The position numbers were made by a program, and so were the translations under genes. DNA of 64,000 bases from Acidobacteriaceae bacterium (GTDB taxonomy: Bacteria > Acidobacteriota > Terriglobia > Terriglobales > Acidobacteriaceae): the NCBI GenBank assembly GCA_025360645.1, contig JANYBT010000119.1, positions 1 through 64,000 on the forward strand, in the 5' to 3' direction. How positions within the stretch are numbered: the first letter of the stretch is position 1; each line of letters starts with the position of its first letter. The notes beneath the pieces were generated by a model that saw only the letters and a program-made list of their open reading frames with translations, was not told where the DNA came from and ran no database searches. Positions 26,885 to 35,046 of the stretch are shown here, piece after piece.

Positions 26885-27817
26885 ATGCAGAACCTGAATG
26901 GGATACGTGCGCTGGTGGCAGTGACGCTGGGCATGGCGCTCAGCGCAACCCCGGCCGCCGCCAAGAAGCTGAATGTAGTCACCTCCACCAGTGATCTCGC
27001 GGCCTTGACGATGGAAGTGGGCGGGGATCGCATCAACGTCGATTCCATCGCTAAGGGCTATCAGGACCCGCACTTTGTAGAGGCCAAGCCCAGTTTCCTG
27101 CTTAAGCTCAAGCAGGCGGATGTCCTGCTGGTAGTCGGACTGGAGTTGGAAATCGGCTGGTTGCCGCCTCTGATCACCCAAAGCGGCAATCCCAAGGTGC
27201 AAGTGGGCGGTCAAGGCTATCTTGATGCATCGCAGTTCGCCGAAATTCTGGAAATTCCCAGTGGTCCCGTCTCGCGCGCCATGGGCGATGTTCACCCGCT
27301 GGGCAACCCGCATTATTGGCTCGATCCGGCTAACGGACGAAGGATCGCTCGCGGCGTTGCCAACAAACTGGGCGAGTTGGATCCCAACGACGCCCCCTAT
27401 TTTCAAGATCGCTTTAAGGACTTTGACCGCCGCCTCAGCGACGCCGAAAAGAAGTGGGACGCAGAGATGTCGCCATACCGAGGACGCAAGGTCGTGACTT
27501 ACCATAACTCGGCCACGAATTTCGCCAAGCATTTTGGGCTGAATGTGATGGGCTATGTGGAACCGCGCCCCGGCATTCCCCCTACCCCGGGCCACACCAT
27601 TGAGTTGATGGGCCTTATGAAACGGGACAAGATTAAAGTGATTCTGGTCGAACCGTATTTTGACTTGAAGACCCCAGATTCCATTGCACGCGAGACCGGC
27701 AGCAAGGTCATTGTGTTTTTGCCGTCCGTGGGCGGCGAAAAAGAAGTGACCGACTATTTCAAGTTATTTGATTACGATATTGCTTTATTGATGAAGGCAT
27801 TCCAGGAAACCAACTAG
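26885..27817 (+). CDS. Metal ABC transporter substrate-binding protein (ZnuA-like)
   Basis: 310 residues with a signal peptide (ending ATPAAAKK). The cluster A-I metal-binding fold is visible: VVTSTSDLAALTMEVGGDRI, YQDPHF with His63, GDVHPLGNPHYWLDP with His143, YHNSATNF with His207 and an acidic residue near EPYFD. Three His and one acid match the zinc or manganese site of the family. The long His-rich loop of many ZnuA proteins is absent, so manganese or iron cannot be ruled out. It lies 30 bases after the barrel gene. Confidence 0.9.
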   Translation: MQNLNGIRALVAVTLGMALSATPAAAKKLNVVTSTSDLAALTMEVGGDRINVDSIAKGYQDPHFVEAKPSFLLKLKQADVLLVVGLELEIGWLPPLITQSGNPKVQVGGQGYLDASQFAEILEIPSGPVSRAMGDVHPLGNPHYWLDPANGRRIARGVANKLGELDPNDAPYFQDRFKDFDRRLSDAEKKWDAEMSPYRGRKVVTYHNSATNFAKHFGLNVMGYVEPRPGIPPTPGHTIELMGLMKRDKIKVILVEPYFDLKTPDSIARETGSKVIVFLPSVGGEKEVTDYFKLFDYDIALLMKAFQETN

Positions 27818-27825
27818 GAGCGCGA

Positions 27826-28710
27826 ATGGAGATTCTGCCGTTTTTATTGTGGCCGTTTATGGCCAGCTTGATCCTGACCGGGATCCACGCCTACTTAGGC
27901 GTGCACGTGGTGGAGCGAGGCGTGATCTTCGTGGACCTGGCCCTGGCGCAGATTGCCGCCTTGGGTGCGACCATGGCGATTCTGATCGGGCTCAATCCGC
28001 ACGGGCGGGGCGCCTATTTCCTCAGCCTCGGATTCACGTTTTTGGGCGCAGCCATTTTTGCCTTTGCCCGCAGCCGCCGCGGTCACATCCCCCAGGAAGC
28101 CTTCATCGGGATCGCATACGCCGTGGCGTCGGCAGCGGCTATTCTCACCATGAGCAAGGCCACCGGCGAAACCGAGCACCTCAAGGACATGCTGGTGGGG
28201 AACATCCTCGCCGTTTCAAAAAACGAAGTGCTGAAAACCGCGCTCCTGTACGGTGCCGTCGGCCTGTTTCACTACATCTTCCGCAAGAAGTTCTTGTTGA
28301 TCTCCACCAGCCATGCCGAAGCCGAAAAGCAGGGACTCAACGTACGCTTTTGGGACTTCCTGTTCTATGCGTCGTTCGGCTTTGTAGTAACCTCGTCCGT
28401 GGCGATTGCCGGCGTGCTGCTGGTTTTCTGCTATCTGATCGTCCCGTCGGTGGGCGCGATGTTGTTTGCCGACAAGGTGGGTCCGCGCCTGGCCATCGGG
28501 TGGACCATGGGCACGCTGGTTTCAGCGTTGGGAGTCTATTTTTCGGTGACGCTCGACATGCCGACCGGAGCGATGATCGTCTGCACTTTCGGCGGTGTGC
28601 TCATTCTCATGTTTCTGGTGCATGCCCTCTTCTTTCGTCGGCGCTCGGCCCCTGCGTCAGCCGGATCAAGGCCCTCAATCGATGAACGCATGGTGGAACA
28701 GCAGCGCTAA
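27826..28710 (+). CDS. Metal ABC transporter permease (ZnuB-like)
   Basis: 294 residues with about eight membrane segments, matching the ABC-3 permease family (GVIFVDLALAQIAALGATMA, MLVGNILAVSK, AGVLLVFCYLIVPSVGAML). It starts nine bases after the binding-protein gene and should form the membrane channel for the metal. A matching ATP-binding gene (znuC type) is missing: the next gene is on the opposite strand. The ATPase must be encoded elsewhere if the system works. Confidence 0.92.
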   Translation: MEILPFLLWPFMASLILTGIHAYLGVHVVERGVIFVDLALAQIAALGATMAILIGLNPHGRGAYFLSLGFTFLGAAIFAFARSRRGHIPQEAFIGIAYAVASAAAILTMSKATGETEHLKDMLVGNILAVSKNEVLKTALLYGAVGLFHYIFRKKFLLISTSHAEAEKQGLNVRFWDFLFYASFGFVVTSSVAIAGVLLVFCYLIVPSVGAMLFADKVGPRLAIGWTMGTLVSALGVYFSVTLDMPTGAMIVCTFGGVLILMFLVHALFFRRRSAPASAGSRPSIDERMVEQQR

Positions 28711-28762
28711 TAGAAGAGCGCGCTAAATAGTGCGCCGAGCGAAGGTTGGGAACGGTAAGAGC

Positions 28763-28793
28763 GGCCGCATTGGCATTGGCTTCGACTGCGGCC
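28763..28793 (+). terminator. Possible terminator hairpin after the metal permease gene
   Basis: GGCCGCA (28763-28769) and TGCGGCC (28787-28793) form a perfect 7-bp stem around a 17-base loop, between the permease gene and a convergent gene. The long loop and lack of a T-run make it a weak candidate. Confidence 0.3.
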
Positions 28794-28820
28794 CTAGGCT
28801 ATCACTATCTGGCTACCGCC

Positions 28821-29366
28821 TCAGATGAACAGTTCGTCCTGCGGTCCGCTCGCCCCATTGCGGCGGCGCTTTTGTCCCAACAACACTTCCAGCCCGGTGG
28901 TCAGCGCCTGCAGAATCCCTGACAACTGCCGAATCGGCGAATTGACCGTCCGGTGAAGCGTGTCGGTGGTTTCTTCCACCCGATCCATGGTGCGGCTGAT
29001 GAGTTCGTCGGCGCGGATGATTTGCAGCCGCGAACGGTCAATCACGTCGCTGACTGTAACATCGAGCCGCCCCATCTGGCCGCGTACCAGCGCGGTCGAT
29101 TCGCTCAGGTTCCCCGCAATGCTGTCCAGCTTGGGGCCTAGCTTCAACAACAGGGCATGCGCATCCTCGATTTTGGGGCGCAGGTCGGTGACTAGAGCGT
29201 GCGCCTGCTCGATCATGGGCAGGGTCTTGGACTTCAAGTCTTCCGCGAGCAACGTCAGTTTGGCGCTCGTCTTCATCAGTGCGAGAGCAATTCCCAGCAT
29301 GGCCAGCGCCTGCAGAACAACCGCTGCCGTGATCACTCCAATTAGGATCATTGTCGTGTGGTCCAT
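28821..29366 (-). CDS. DUF948-like membrane-anchored coiled-coil protein
   Basis: 181 residues. One N-terminal membrane helix (ILIGVITAAVVLQALAMLGI) is followed by a long helical region rich in Leu, Ala and charged residues (IEQAHALVTDLRPKIEDAHA, LLLKLGPKLDSIAGNLSEST) that should form a coiled coil in the periplasm or cytoplasm. The architecture resembles DUF948 proteins. It lies upstream of nothing but follows the YtxH gene in the same direction with a 60-base gap, so both may respond to envelope stress. Function unproven. Confidence 0.7.
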   Translation of the reverse strand: MDHTTMILIGVITAAVVLQALAMLGIALALMKTSAKLTLLAEDLKSKTLPMIEQAHALVTDLRPKIEDAHALLLKLGPKLDSIAGNLSESTALVRGQMGRLDVTVSDVIDRSRLQIIRADELISRTMDRVEETTDTLHRTVNSPIRQLSGILQALTTGLEVLLGQKRRRNGASGPQDELFI

Positions 29367-29426
29367 GTCACCTCTTCGGGAGATTCAGCTCTACTAGCTC
29401 GACGACTTGCTCAGTCCGCCTGCTGG

Positions 29427-29741
29427 TTAGCTATTCGGGACGTCTGTGCTGGGCACTTCGTCCGTGGCCTCGTGATAGGCCTGCCGTCCGGCTTCGTAGG
29501 CATTGCGGAACTGCTGCTTCTGCTGGTTGACGGCATCTCTGCCGCGATCTACCAGGTCCGCAGCCTGGCTGCGCGCCCTGCGTGCCCGCTCTTTCAGCAC
29601 ATCCGCACCGTCTTCCGCGCGCGCGCGAAGCACTTCTCGAGTCTCCTCGCCAGCCTTGGGAGCATACAAAACACCTACCAGTGCACCCACACCTAAACCC
29701 GCCAAAAACCACAAGAATCCGTTACTATCGTTGTCCGACAT
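29427..29741 (-). CDS. YtxH domain protein
   Basis: 104 residues. The YtxH signature is at the start: FLWFLAGLGVGALVGVLYAP, then KAGEETREVLRARAEDGADV. A membrane helix is followed by an amphipathic, charged helical tail. Relatives are small stress-associated membrane proteins of unknown biochemical role. It is read just before the DUF948-like gene, an arrangement seen often. Confidence 0.88.
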   Translation of the reverse strand: MSDNDSNGFLWFLAGLGVGALVGVLYAPKAGEETREVLRARAEDGADVLKERARRARSQAADLVDRGRDAVNQQKQQFRNAYEAGRQAYHEATDEVPSTDVPNS

Positions 29742-29819
29742 AATGCCTCCTCAATCCCACTACAAAGCCGATGGTAGCACCCAGATGGAGGAAAAACAAT
29801 TAGCGGAGGACCACCGCCT

Positions 29820-30317
29820 GTGACCTACGCCCTTGTGGCGCGCGGTGAAACGAGAGACAATCGGGGCAGGCTGTGGAGGAAGGTTTTGTCCGATCGAAAA
29901 TACCGCCAACATGGATACCAGGATTCTGGCGGAAAAGAGAAAAAGAGCTTCGGTGAGAAGCCGCCCAAGCATGACCCCGACAACACCTTCGGGCCCCGAC
30001 CGCTGCAGATGGCGGCCACCCGCACCGTGTCGCGCTGCGCCGAGTGTGGCAACATCCTGCTCTCTGGCGCCGACGCCTCCGGATCATGTCTGAAGTGCGG
30101 CTTCGCCCTTCACTCCTGTAAACAGTGCTCGCACTTTGACCCCTCCTGCCGCTTCGAGTGCGGTGAAAACATTCCGCTGCGCATCCAGCCTAAAGACAAG
30201 GTCAACGACTGCCAGTTTTATGCCATGCGGGTCATGCTAGAGAAAGAAACTTCCAGCCAGCCCATCGCTCGCCCCGACGATGCCCGCCGCGCCTTTGACA
30301 ATCTCTTCAAGAAGTAA
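29820..30317 (+). CDS. Cys-rich zinc-ribbon-like protein
   Basis: 165 residues from a GTG start. The N-terminal third is basic and Lys-rich (GGKEKKSFGEKPPKHDPDN). The core has a dense Cys pattern: SRCAECGNILL, SCLKCGFALHSCKQCSHFDP, SCRFECGENIP and DCQFYAMR, enough for two structural metal sites. I recognise it as a conserved family without known function. It is divergent from the YtxH gene and convergent with an SDR gene 12 bases away. The true start may be downstream of 29820. Confidence 0.7.
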   Translation: MTYALVARGETRDNRGRLWRKVLSDRKYRQHGYQDSGGKEKKSFGEKPPKHDPDNTFGPRPLQMAATRTVSRCAECGNILLSGADASGSCLKCGFALHSCKQCSHFDPSCRFECGENIPLRIQPKDKVNDCQFYAMRVMLEKETSSQPIARPDDARRAFDNLFKK

Positions 30318-30329
30318 GCCGCAGATCCC

Positions 30330-31055
30330 TCACGGCTTTTGCGTCGGACGCAGGACAATCTCGCTGGCAAACGAATTCGGCGCTTGCGTCACTAGCATCG
30401 CTACGGCATGGGCCACATCCTGGGGGTCGAGCATCTTGCTGGAATCTTTCCCGGTGTGCGGACTGAATTCAGTCGCCACCGACCCAGGACAGATCACCGA
30501 CACGCGGATATTGTGCCCGCGCAGTTCCTCCGCCACCGAGTAGGTGAGCCCGTTCAATCCCCATTTGGACGCCGAATAGGCCGCGCCGTTGAGCACCGCA
30601 TTCTTGCTGGCGATCGAAGAAATGTTGATGATGTGGCCGCGGCCGGTGCGGATCATCATGGGAGCGAAGCTGCGAATGCAATAGTACACGCCGCGCAGGT
30701 TGGTGTTGAAAATCGCATCCCAGGACTCCGGTGGCAGTTCGTGCAGGGGGCGCCCGAAGACCCCGACGCCCGCATTGTTCACCAGAATGTCAATGTGACC
30801 GTGGTTCTTCCGGACCCACTCGGCCGCGGCTTCCACCGAGCCCAGTTCGGTCACGTCACACACCACTCCCTCAGCTTTTCCGCCGTCGCCGCGAATTTTC
30901 TTGGCGATGTCCTCAAGCAGCGCTGCAGTCCTCCCGCACAGGATGACCGTCGCTCCCAGGCTGGCGAGCCGCTCGGCGATGACGGCGCCGATTCCTTTGC
31001 TGGCGCCGGTCACGAACGCAATTTGCGCATCAAGAGGTCGGTTGGCGATGTCCAT
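30330..31055 (-). CDS. Short-chain dehydrogenase/reductase (3-oxoacyl-ACP reductase-like)
   Basis: 241 residues. TGASKGIG (16-23), NNAG (about 91-94), the catalytic Ser in INISSIASKNA and Y-S-A-S-K give a complete SDR active site; PGSVATEF is the usual cofactor-side loop. The length fits FabG-type reductases, but the gene is not near fatty-acid genes, so the substrate is open. The protein is probably cytoplasmic and NADPH-dependent. Confidence 0.9.
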   Translation of the reverse strand: MDIANRPLDAQIAFVTGASKGIGAVIAERLASLGATVILCGRTAALLEDIAKKIRGDGGKAEGVVCDVTELGSVEAAAEWVRKNHGHIDILVNNAGVGVFGRPLHELPPESWDAIFNTNLRGVYYCIRSFAPMMIRTGRGHIINISSIASKNAVLNGAAYSASKWGLNGLTYSVAEELRGHNIRVSVICPGSVATEFSPHTGKDSSKMLDPQDVAHAVAMLVTQAPNSFASEIVLRPTQKP

Positions 31056-31160
31056 AGCCTTTAGATGCCGGGGGTGAGCAACGGGAGCCCCAGACCATCC
31101 CCCCGCGCTTCCCCGGCATCATAGCAGCGGAAGAAGAGCTCAGCAGGACGGGCATTCATC

Positions 31161-31189
31161 TTGCCTTAACCTGAATCTACCCATATAAT
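31161..31189 (+). promoter_or_regulatory. Sigma-70-type promoter of the TPR-protein gene
   Basis: TTGCCT (31161-31166) and a perfect TATAAT (31184-31189) are separated by 17 bases. Transcription would begin near 31196, giving a leader of about 160 bases before the ATG at 31359. This is the best promoter in the window. The leader shows no recognised riboswitch. Nothing else of note is seen between 31056 and 31358. Confidence 0.75.
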
Positions 31190-31358
31190 CCGGCAGAACG
31201 AGAAATATGCGCGGCGCGGCGTGTCTGTGCGCGAGGCGATAGTTTTCGGAGCCTGTCAGCAAACTACGGTTTGAGCCCAGAGCGAAGGCCGGTTTGGCTC
31301 GCGGCCGTAGGGCAGGAAGCCGTTCGCAACTTCCCCGAGAGATTAAGGAGTAATACGA

Positions 31359-32624
31359 ATGAAGAACATCGTTCTCGCGATTGTGCTGGGCCTCAGTGCC
31401 GCTGCCGTCGCCCCAGCCCAAACGGCCCCCGCCGCACAACCGCCTAAAAAAGAAATCAAGGACCCTGTAGAGTACAACGCCTACGTGGGCGCCTTGCAAC
31501 AAAACGACCCCAACGCCAAAGTGAGCGGCCTGGAAGCCTACTTGCAACAGTATCCCAACAGCGTGATGAAGGAAGACGCTCTGGATGTTCTGATCACCGC
31601 CTACCAGCAGACCGGCAACGCTGCCAAACTGAGCGACACCGCCAACCGTCTGATCGCAGTGAATCCCGACAACGCCAAAGCGCTGGCTTTCCGGGCGTAT
31701 TTTGAGCGCTCTTCCCAAAAGTGGCCCGAAGCCAAGGCGGACGCCGAGCGCGGGTTGCAGGCTCTGCCCAAGGTCACCAAGGTGGAGGGCGAGTCCGATG
31801 CCGACTTTGCCAAGCGCAAGGCCAATCTGGCTGCCGTGCTCAACAGCGTCGCTGGATTCGCTTCCATGCAGTTAAAAGACAATGCGGCCGCGGCGAAATA
31901 CCTGCGGGCCTCCGTGGACGCCAACCCTACCAATGTGGAAGATATCTATCCGCTGGCTTTAGCCTATTTCGGAACCACCCCGCCGGATGACGTCAATGGC
32001 TTGTTTTTCATTGCCCGCGCCTCCAACCTGGTGTCCGACCCCAAGGGCAAAGAACAAATTTCCAAATTCGGCAAGAGCAAGTACGTGAAGTATCACGGTT
32101 CCGACGAAGGCTGGAGCGACCTGCTGGCGCAGACCGTCGCCACCACTCTTCCTCCCGCCGATTTCACCATTAAGCAGTACGTCCCGCCGACCCCGGCTGA
32201 GCAGGCTGCCGCCTTGGTCAAGGGCAAGACCGCCGAGCAACTGAAAGCCCTCAGTTTCGGAGAATGGGAGCTCGTGCTCTCTGAAGGTGCACAGGAAGAT
32301 GCCGACAAAGTCTGGGCTGCAATCAAAGACACCAAGCTGGTGATGGAAGCCCAGGTCGTGGACGCCACCGCCACCAAGCTGATGATTGCCGCCAGTCAGG
32401 ACGACATTGACGCTAAGCGCGCCGATATCGAGCTGACCATGCCCGCCGCCATTCCGGTCAAGCAGATCCCCAAAGTGGGCGCAACGGTTGACTTCGAGGG
32501 CTACCCTGCCTCTTACGACAAGAAGCCATTCCTGATGAAGATGGCAAAGGGAGCGCTGTACAGTAAAGAGGCTCCCAAGGCTCCTGCCAAGCCGCCGGTG
32601 CACCGCAAGCCAGCCGCCCACTAA
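31359..32624 (+). CDS. Secreted TPR-containing protein
   Basis: 421 residues. AAGGAG seven bases before the ATG is a strong ribosome binding site. A signal peptide (VLAIVLGLSAAAVAPAQ) is followed by Ala-rich helical repeats of the TPR kind: YVGALQQNDPNAKVSGLEAY, ALDVLITAYQQTGNAAKLSD, NPDNAKALAFRAYFERSSQK and SVDANPTNVEDIYPLALAYF. The C-terminal third lacks repeats and has TVDFEGYPASY. It probably sits in the periplasm and binds partner proteins. A bidirectional terminator follows. Confidence 0.8.
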   Translation: MKNIVLAIVLGLSAAAVAPAQTAPAAQPPKKEIKDPVEYNAYVGALQQNDPNAKVSGLEAYLQQYPNSVMKEDALDVLITAYQQTGNAAKLSDTANRLIAVNPDNAKALAFRAYFERSSQKWPEAKADAERGLQALPKVTKVEGESDADFAKRKANLAAVLNSVAGFASMQLKDNAAAAKYLRASVDANPTNVEDIYPLALAYFGTTPPDDVNGLFFIARASNLVSDPKGKEQISKFGKSKYVKYHGSDEGWSDLLAQTVATTLPPADFTIKQYVPPTPAEQAAALVKGKTAEQLKALSFGEWELVLSEGAQEDADKVWAAIKDTKLVMEAQVVDATATKLMIAASQDDIDAKRADIELTMPAAIPVKQIPKVGATVDFEGYPASYDKKPFLMKMAKGALYSKEAPKAPAKPPVHRKPAAH

Positions 32625-32652
32625 GCCGTTGGAAGTGGGGAACACACACCTA

Positions 32653-32692
32653 AAAGGAAAAGGGCAGCCGACAGCGGCTGCCCTTTTCCTTG
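32653..32692 (+). terminator. Strong bidirectional terminator hairpin
   Basis: A 17-bp perfect stem closes an ACAG loop: the left arm reads AAGGAAAAGGGCAGCCG (32654-32670) and the right arm is its exact complement (32675-32691). AT-rich stretches at the stem base supply U-rich ends on both strands. It sits between the convergent TPR and Fis-type genes and should stop both transcripts. Confidence 0.85.
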
Positions 32693-32719
32693 AAAGGGTT
32701 TAGATTAAACCGGGCGGCG

Positions 32720-32995
32720 TCAACGCGCCATCTTGCGCTCTGCAGCCACCGGGCGGACGCTTTTCGAAGGACGCTTGGCCCCCCGCAACTGCCGCACGTC
32801 AATCTTCAGCTCTTCCAGAGTCCGGCTCAAGGTGTTCCGATGCATCTGGAGCTGCTTGGCCGCCCCACACTGGTTGCCTTTGGTTTCCAGCAGGACGGCG
32901 ATAATGAAGCGTTTCTTGAATTCGCGGACTGCCTCTGCATAAAGAATATTGCTTTTGTGCATCTGCGAGACGAGAGCTTCGAGCTGTTCTTTCAC
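32720..32995 (-). CDS. Fis-type helix-turn-helix protein
   Basis: 91 residues. The central part (EFKKRFIIAVLLETKGNQCG, AAKQLQMHRNTLSRTLEEL) is the HTH_8/Fis DNA-binding motif found at the end of NtrC-type regulators, here free-standing. A basic C-terminal tail (KRPSKSVRPVAAERKMAR) would add nonspecific DNA contact. It may act as a nucleoid-associated protein or small regulator. The gene ends at the bidirectional terminator. Confidence 0.85.
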   Translation of the reverse strand: MKEQLEALVSQMHKSNILYAEAVREFKKRFIIAVLLETKGNQCGAAKQLQMHRNTLSRTLEELKIDVRQLRGAKRPSKSVRPVAAERKMAR

Positions 32996-33045
32996 GGGTG
33001 TTTCCTCGTTTCTTTTAACTAATATCGTTTGCTTTTTACCAGATT

Positions 33046-33591
33046 TCAGTGTGACTCGGGTTTCGGGGCTCCTTCGGAGTGAGACTGGTCCTTAAGTAAT
33101 TCCAATCCCTGGTGGAACCGGGAACGCAGTTCCGCAGGCGCGAGCCAGACCGCAGCCCGTCCCGCCACCAGAAAATACGGGGCCAACTCCGAACCTTGCA
33201 ACCACTGTGCAGTGGGAGCGAATGCGGCCATTCCCACCAACACCACTGCCACCAACAATCCTGCACGCAACAGCCCAAGAACGCCGCCCAGCGCCCGATC
33301 AAACGCGCTCAAGCCTACTTCCTTCACCATCCACCGCGTTAACTTTCCGGCCATGCCAAACACAAACGCCACGGCGACAAAGATCACCAGAAACGCCGCG
33401 ATGTCCCCCAGCCAAGCGGACTTCACATGCGGCTCGAACCAGGCTGACAGGCGATGATACTGCCACGCCGCTACGATATAGCCCACCACCAGGCCCGCCA
33501 GGCTGAAGGCGATATGGAAGAATCCCTCCTGCACCGCTTCCACCACCGAGAACGCCACGGCAGCCACCATCACCCAGTCGGCAATATTCAC
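33046..33591 (-). CDS. CvpA family membrane protein
   Basis: 181 residues with four membrane segments. IADWVMVAAVAFSVVEAVQE, GFFHIAFSLAGLVVGYIVAA and GGVLGLLRAGLLVAVVLVGM match the CvpA family, whose members link to colicin V secretion, envelope integrity and biofilm. It follows purC by 22 bases; a cvpA gene beside a pur gene is a recurring arrangement in other bacteria. The C-terminal tail is charged and not conserved. Confidence 0.88.
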   Translation of the reverse strand: MNIADWVMVAAVAFSVVEAVQEGFFHIAFSLAGLVVGYIVAAWQYHRLSAWFEPHVKSAWLGDIAAFLVIFVAVAFVFGMAGKLTRWMVKEVGLSAFDRALGGVLGLLRAGLLVAVVLVGMAAFAPTAQWLQGSELAPYFLVAGRAAVWLAPAELRSRFHQGLELLKDQSHSEGAPKPESH

Positions 33592-33613
33592 TCGCTCCGC
33601 CCTTTCTTGCGCC

Positions 33614-34525
33614 TCAAACCGCCAGCGATTTGCCGGTCAATAGGCTGTACGCCTCCAGGTACTTGTCACTAGTGCGCTGGGCTACGTCAGGTGGAAGGGC
33701 TGGCGCCGGCGGTTGCTTGTCCCAGCGGATCTGTTCCAGGTAGTCGCGAACGTACTGCTTGTCGTAAGAGTCCTGCACCCGCCCCGGCTCATACTTGTCT
33801 GCCGGCCAGAAGCGCGAAGAGTCCGGAGTCAGCACCTCATCCGCCAGCGTGATGCCATTGGCGGTGCGCCCAAACTCGAACTTCGTGTCGGCGATGATGA
33901 TGCCGTGCTCACGGGCGTGATCGGACGCCTTCTGGTAAATCCGCAGCGTCAGATCGCGCAACTGCGTGCTGGCTTCTTGCCCCACCATGTGGCACATGCG
34001 CTCAAACGAGATGTTTTCATCGTGTCCGCTGGCGGCTTTGGTTGCCGGAGTGAAAATCGGTTCCGCCAGCCGGTCGGATTCCTTCAGCCCCGCAGGCAAA
34101 GCGATCCCGCAGACTTCGCCGGTCGCCTGGTACTCCTTCCAGGCGGAGCCGGAAAGATAGCCGCGCACTACGCATTCGACGGGAAACATTTCCGCACGGG
34201 CAACGATCATGGAGCGGCCCCGCAATTCATCCTCATACTTCCGGACTTCGGCGGGATATTGCTTCACATCGGCCGTCACCAGGTGATTGGGCACGATGTC
34301 CTTCAGTAAGTCGAACCAGAACAGCGAAAGCTGGGTCAACACGCAACCCTTCATGGGAATTCCAGTGGCCAGCACATAATCAAATGCCGAAAGGCGATCA
34401 GTGGCGACGAACAGCAACTGGTCGCTGCTCAGCAAATACACGTCGCGGACCTTGCCGCTGGCATGGAGTTTCAGTTCGGGAAAGTCAGTCTGCAAAAGGA
34501 CGGGGCGGGTGGCTTGTGGGCTCAT
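33614..34525 (-). CDS. purC: Phosphoribosylaminoimidazole-succinocarboxamide synthase
   Basis: 303 residues. SAICAR synthase motifs are clear: SGKVRDVYLL, LFVATDRLSAFDYVLATGIP, KGCVLTQLSLFWF, ECVVRGYLSGSAWKEY, and IIADTKFEFGR with LADEVLTPDSSRFWPADKY. It joins aspartate to CAIR in an ATP-dependent step of purine biosynthesis. It is longer than the bacterial norm of 240 and resembles the 300-residue yeast-like group. It is probably co-transcribed with cvpA downstream. Confidence 0.96.
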   Translation of the reverse strand: MSPQATRPVLLQTDFPELKLHASGKVRDVYLLSSDQLLFVATDRLSAFDYVLATGIPMKGCVLTQLSLFWFDLLKDIVPNHLVTADVKQYPAEVRKYEDELRGRSMIVARAEMFPVECVVRGYLSGSAWKEYQATGEVCGIALPAGLKESDRLAEPIFTPATKAASGHDENISFERMCHMVGQEASTQLRDLTLRIYQKASDHAREHGIIIADTKFEFGRTANGITLADEVLTPDSSRFWPADKYEPGRVQDSYDKQYVRDYLEQIRWDKQPPAPALPPDVAQRTSDKYLEAYSLLTGKSLAV

Positions 34526-34750
34526 ATGTTGAATTGTTATTGCGAGAATCGAGTGGCAATTCTAGCTGGTTCCAAAATTTTGTCAACGGCATGCGTCACA
34601 CTCTCCTGGAGAAATCTTCGCGGGCAGATTGCACTTTGTTTCTTGCCGGTGATGCAGTGCAAGCGGTTAGCGAACGAGGTGGCGCAAATCGCGCATTGTG
34701 GAAAAGCTGAGGATGGCTCTGGAAAAATATTCCACGCACTCGCGATACAG

Positions 34751-34838
34751 CTTGGGAAACGTCGCTTTTCTGCTTGTGCAACGCCGCTCTTCCGCTTGGG
34801 AAACGTCGCTTTTCTGATTGCGCAACGTCGCTATTCTG
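34751..34838. repeat. Four tandem 22-bp repeats
   Basis: Units start at 34751, 34773, 34795 and 34817. Units 1 and 3 are identical and begin CTTGGGAAACGTCGCTTTTC. Units 2 and 4 differ at several positions but keep the CAACG or AAACG core and a C-T-G or C-C-G end. The 22-base period is not a multiple of three, so the array is not a protein repeat. A decayed fifth copy may precede it. Confidence 0.85.
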
Positions 34839-34870
34839 ATCACGGTCCCGCTAGAGACCGCTCAAAGTAG

Positions 34871-34927
34871 CCCACCAGTTCACTGGTGGGTGCCGCGCCC
34901 CACAACCCCCGCCTCCCGGAGGGAGGC
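34871..34927. repeat. Two adjacent stem-loops downstream of smc
   Basis: CCCACCAGT (34871-34879) pairs with ACTGGTGGG (34882-34890) across a two-base centre, or as an 8-bp stem with a four-base loop. GCCTCCC (34911-34917) pairs with GGGAGGC (34921-34927). They lie about 120-175 bases beyond the smc stop and could end smc transcription, but neither has a T-run. They may belong to a dispersed GC-rich repeat family. Confidence 0.5.
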
Positions 34928-35046
34928 CTGAAAGAGGGTCGATCATCCTACGATTGCCATAGGAAGTATTGCCGCGGAATCTATCGAGTCTTGATCGGGG
35001 CGGCGGAATCGGCTCACCGCATGTTCCCTGGGCCGATGCTTGTTGC

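Larger units (their letters stand above)
34526..35046 (-). other. Intergenic region between smc and purC
   Basis: 521 bases without a supported gene. It contains four tandem 22-bp units (34751-34838), a stem-loop at 34871-34890 and another at 34911-34927. Open frames crossing it show no family resemblance. The part near 34525 should carry the purC promoter. Confidence 0.6.

Noticed and set aside
34751-34838. A CRISPR array
   Set aside because: The 22-bp units are directly adjacent, with no spacers between them, and there are no cas genes.
34463-34870. A 135-codon open frame between purC and smc
   Set aside because: It starts inside purC, runs through the 22-bp tandem repeats and has no ribosome binding site or family resemblance.
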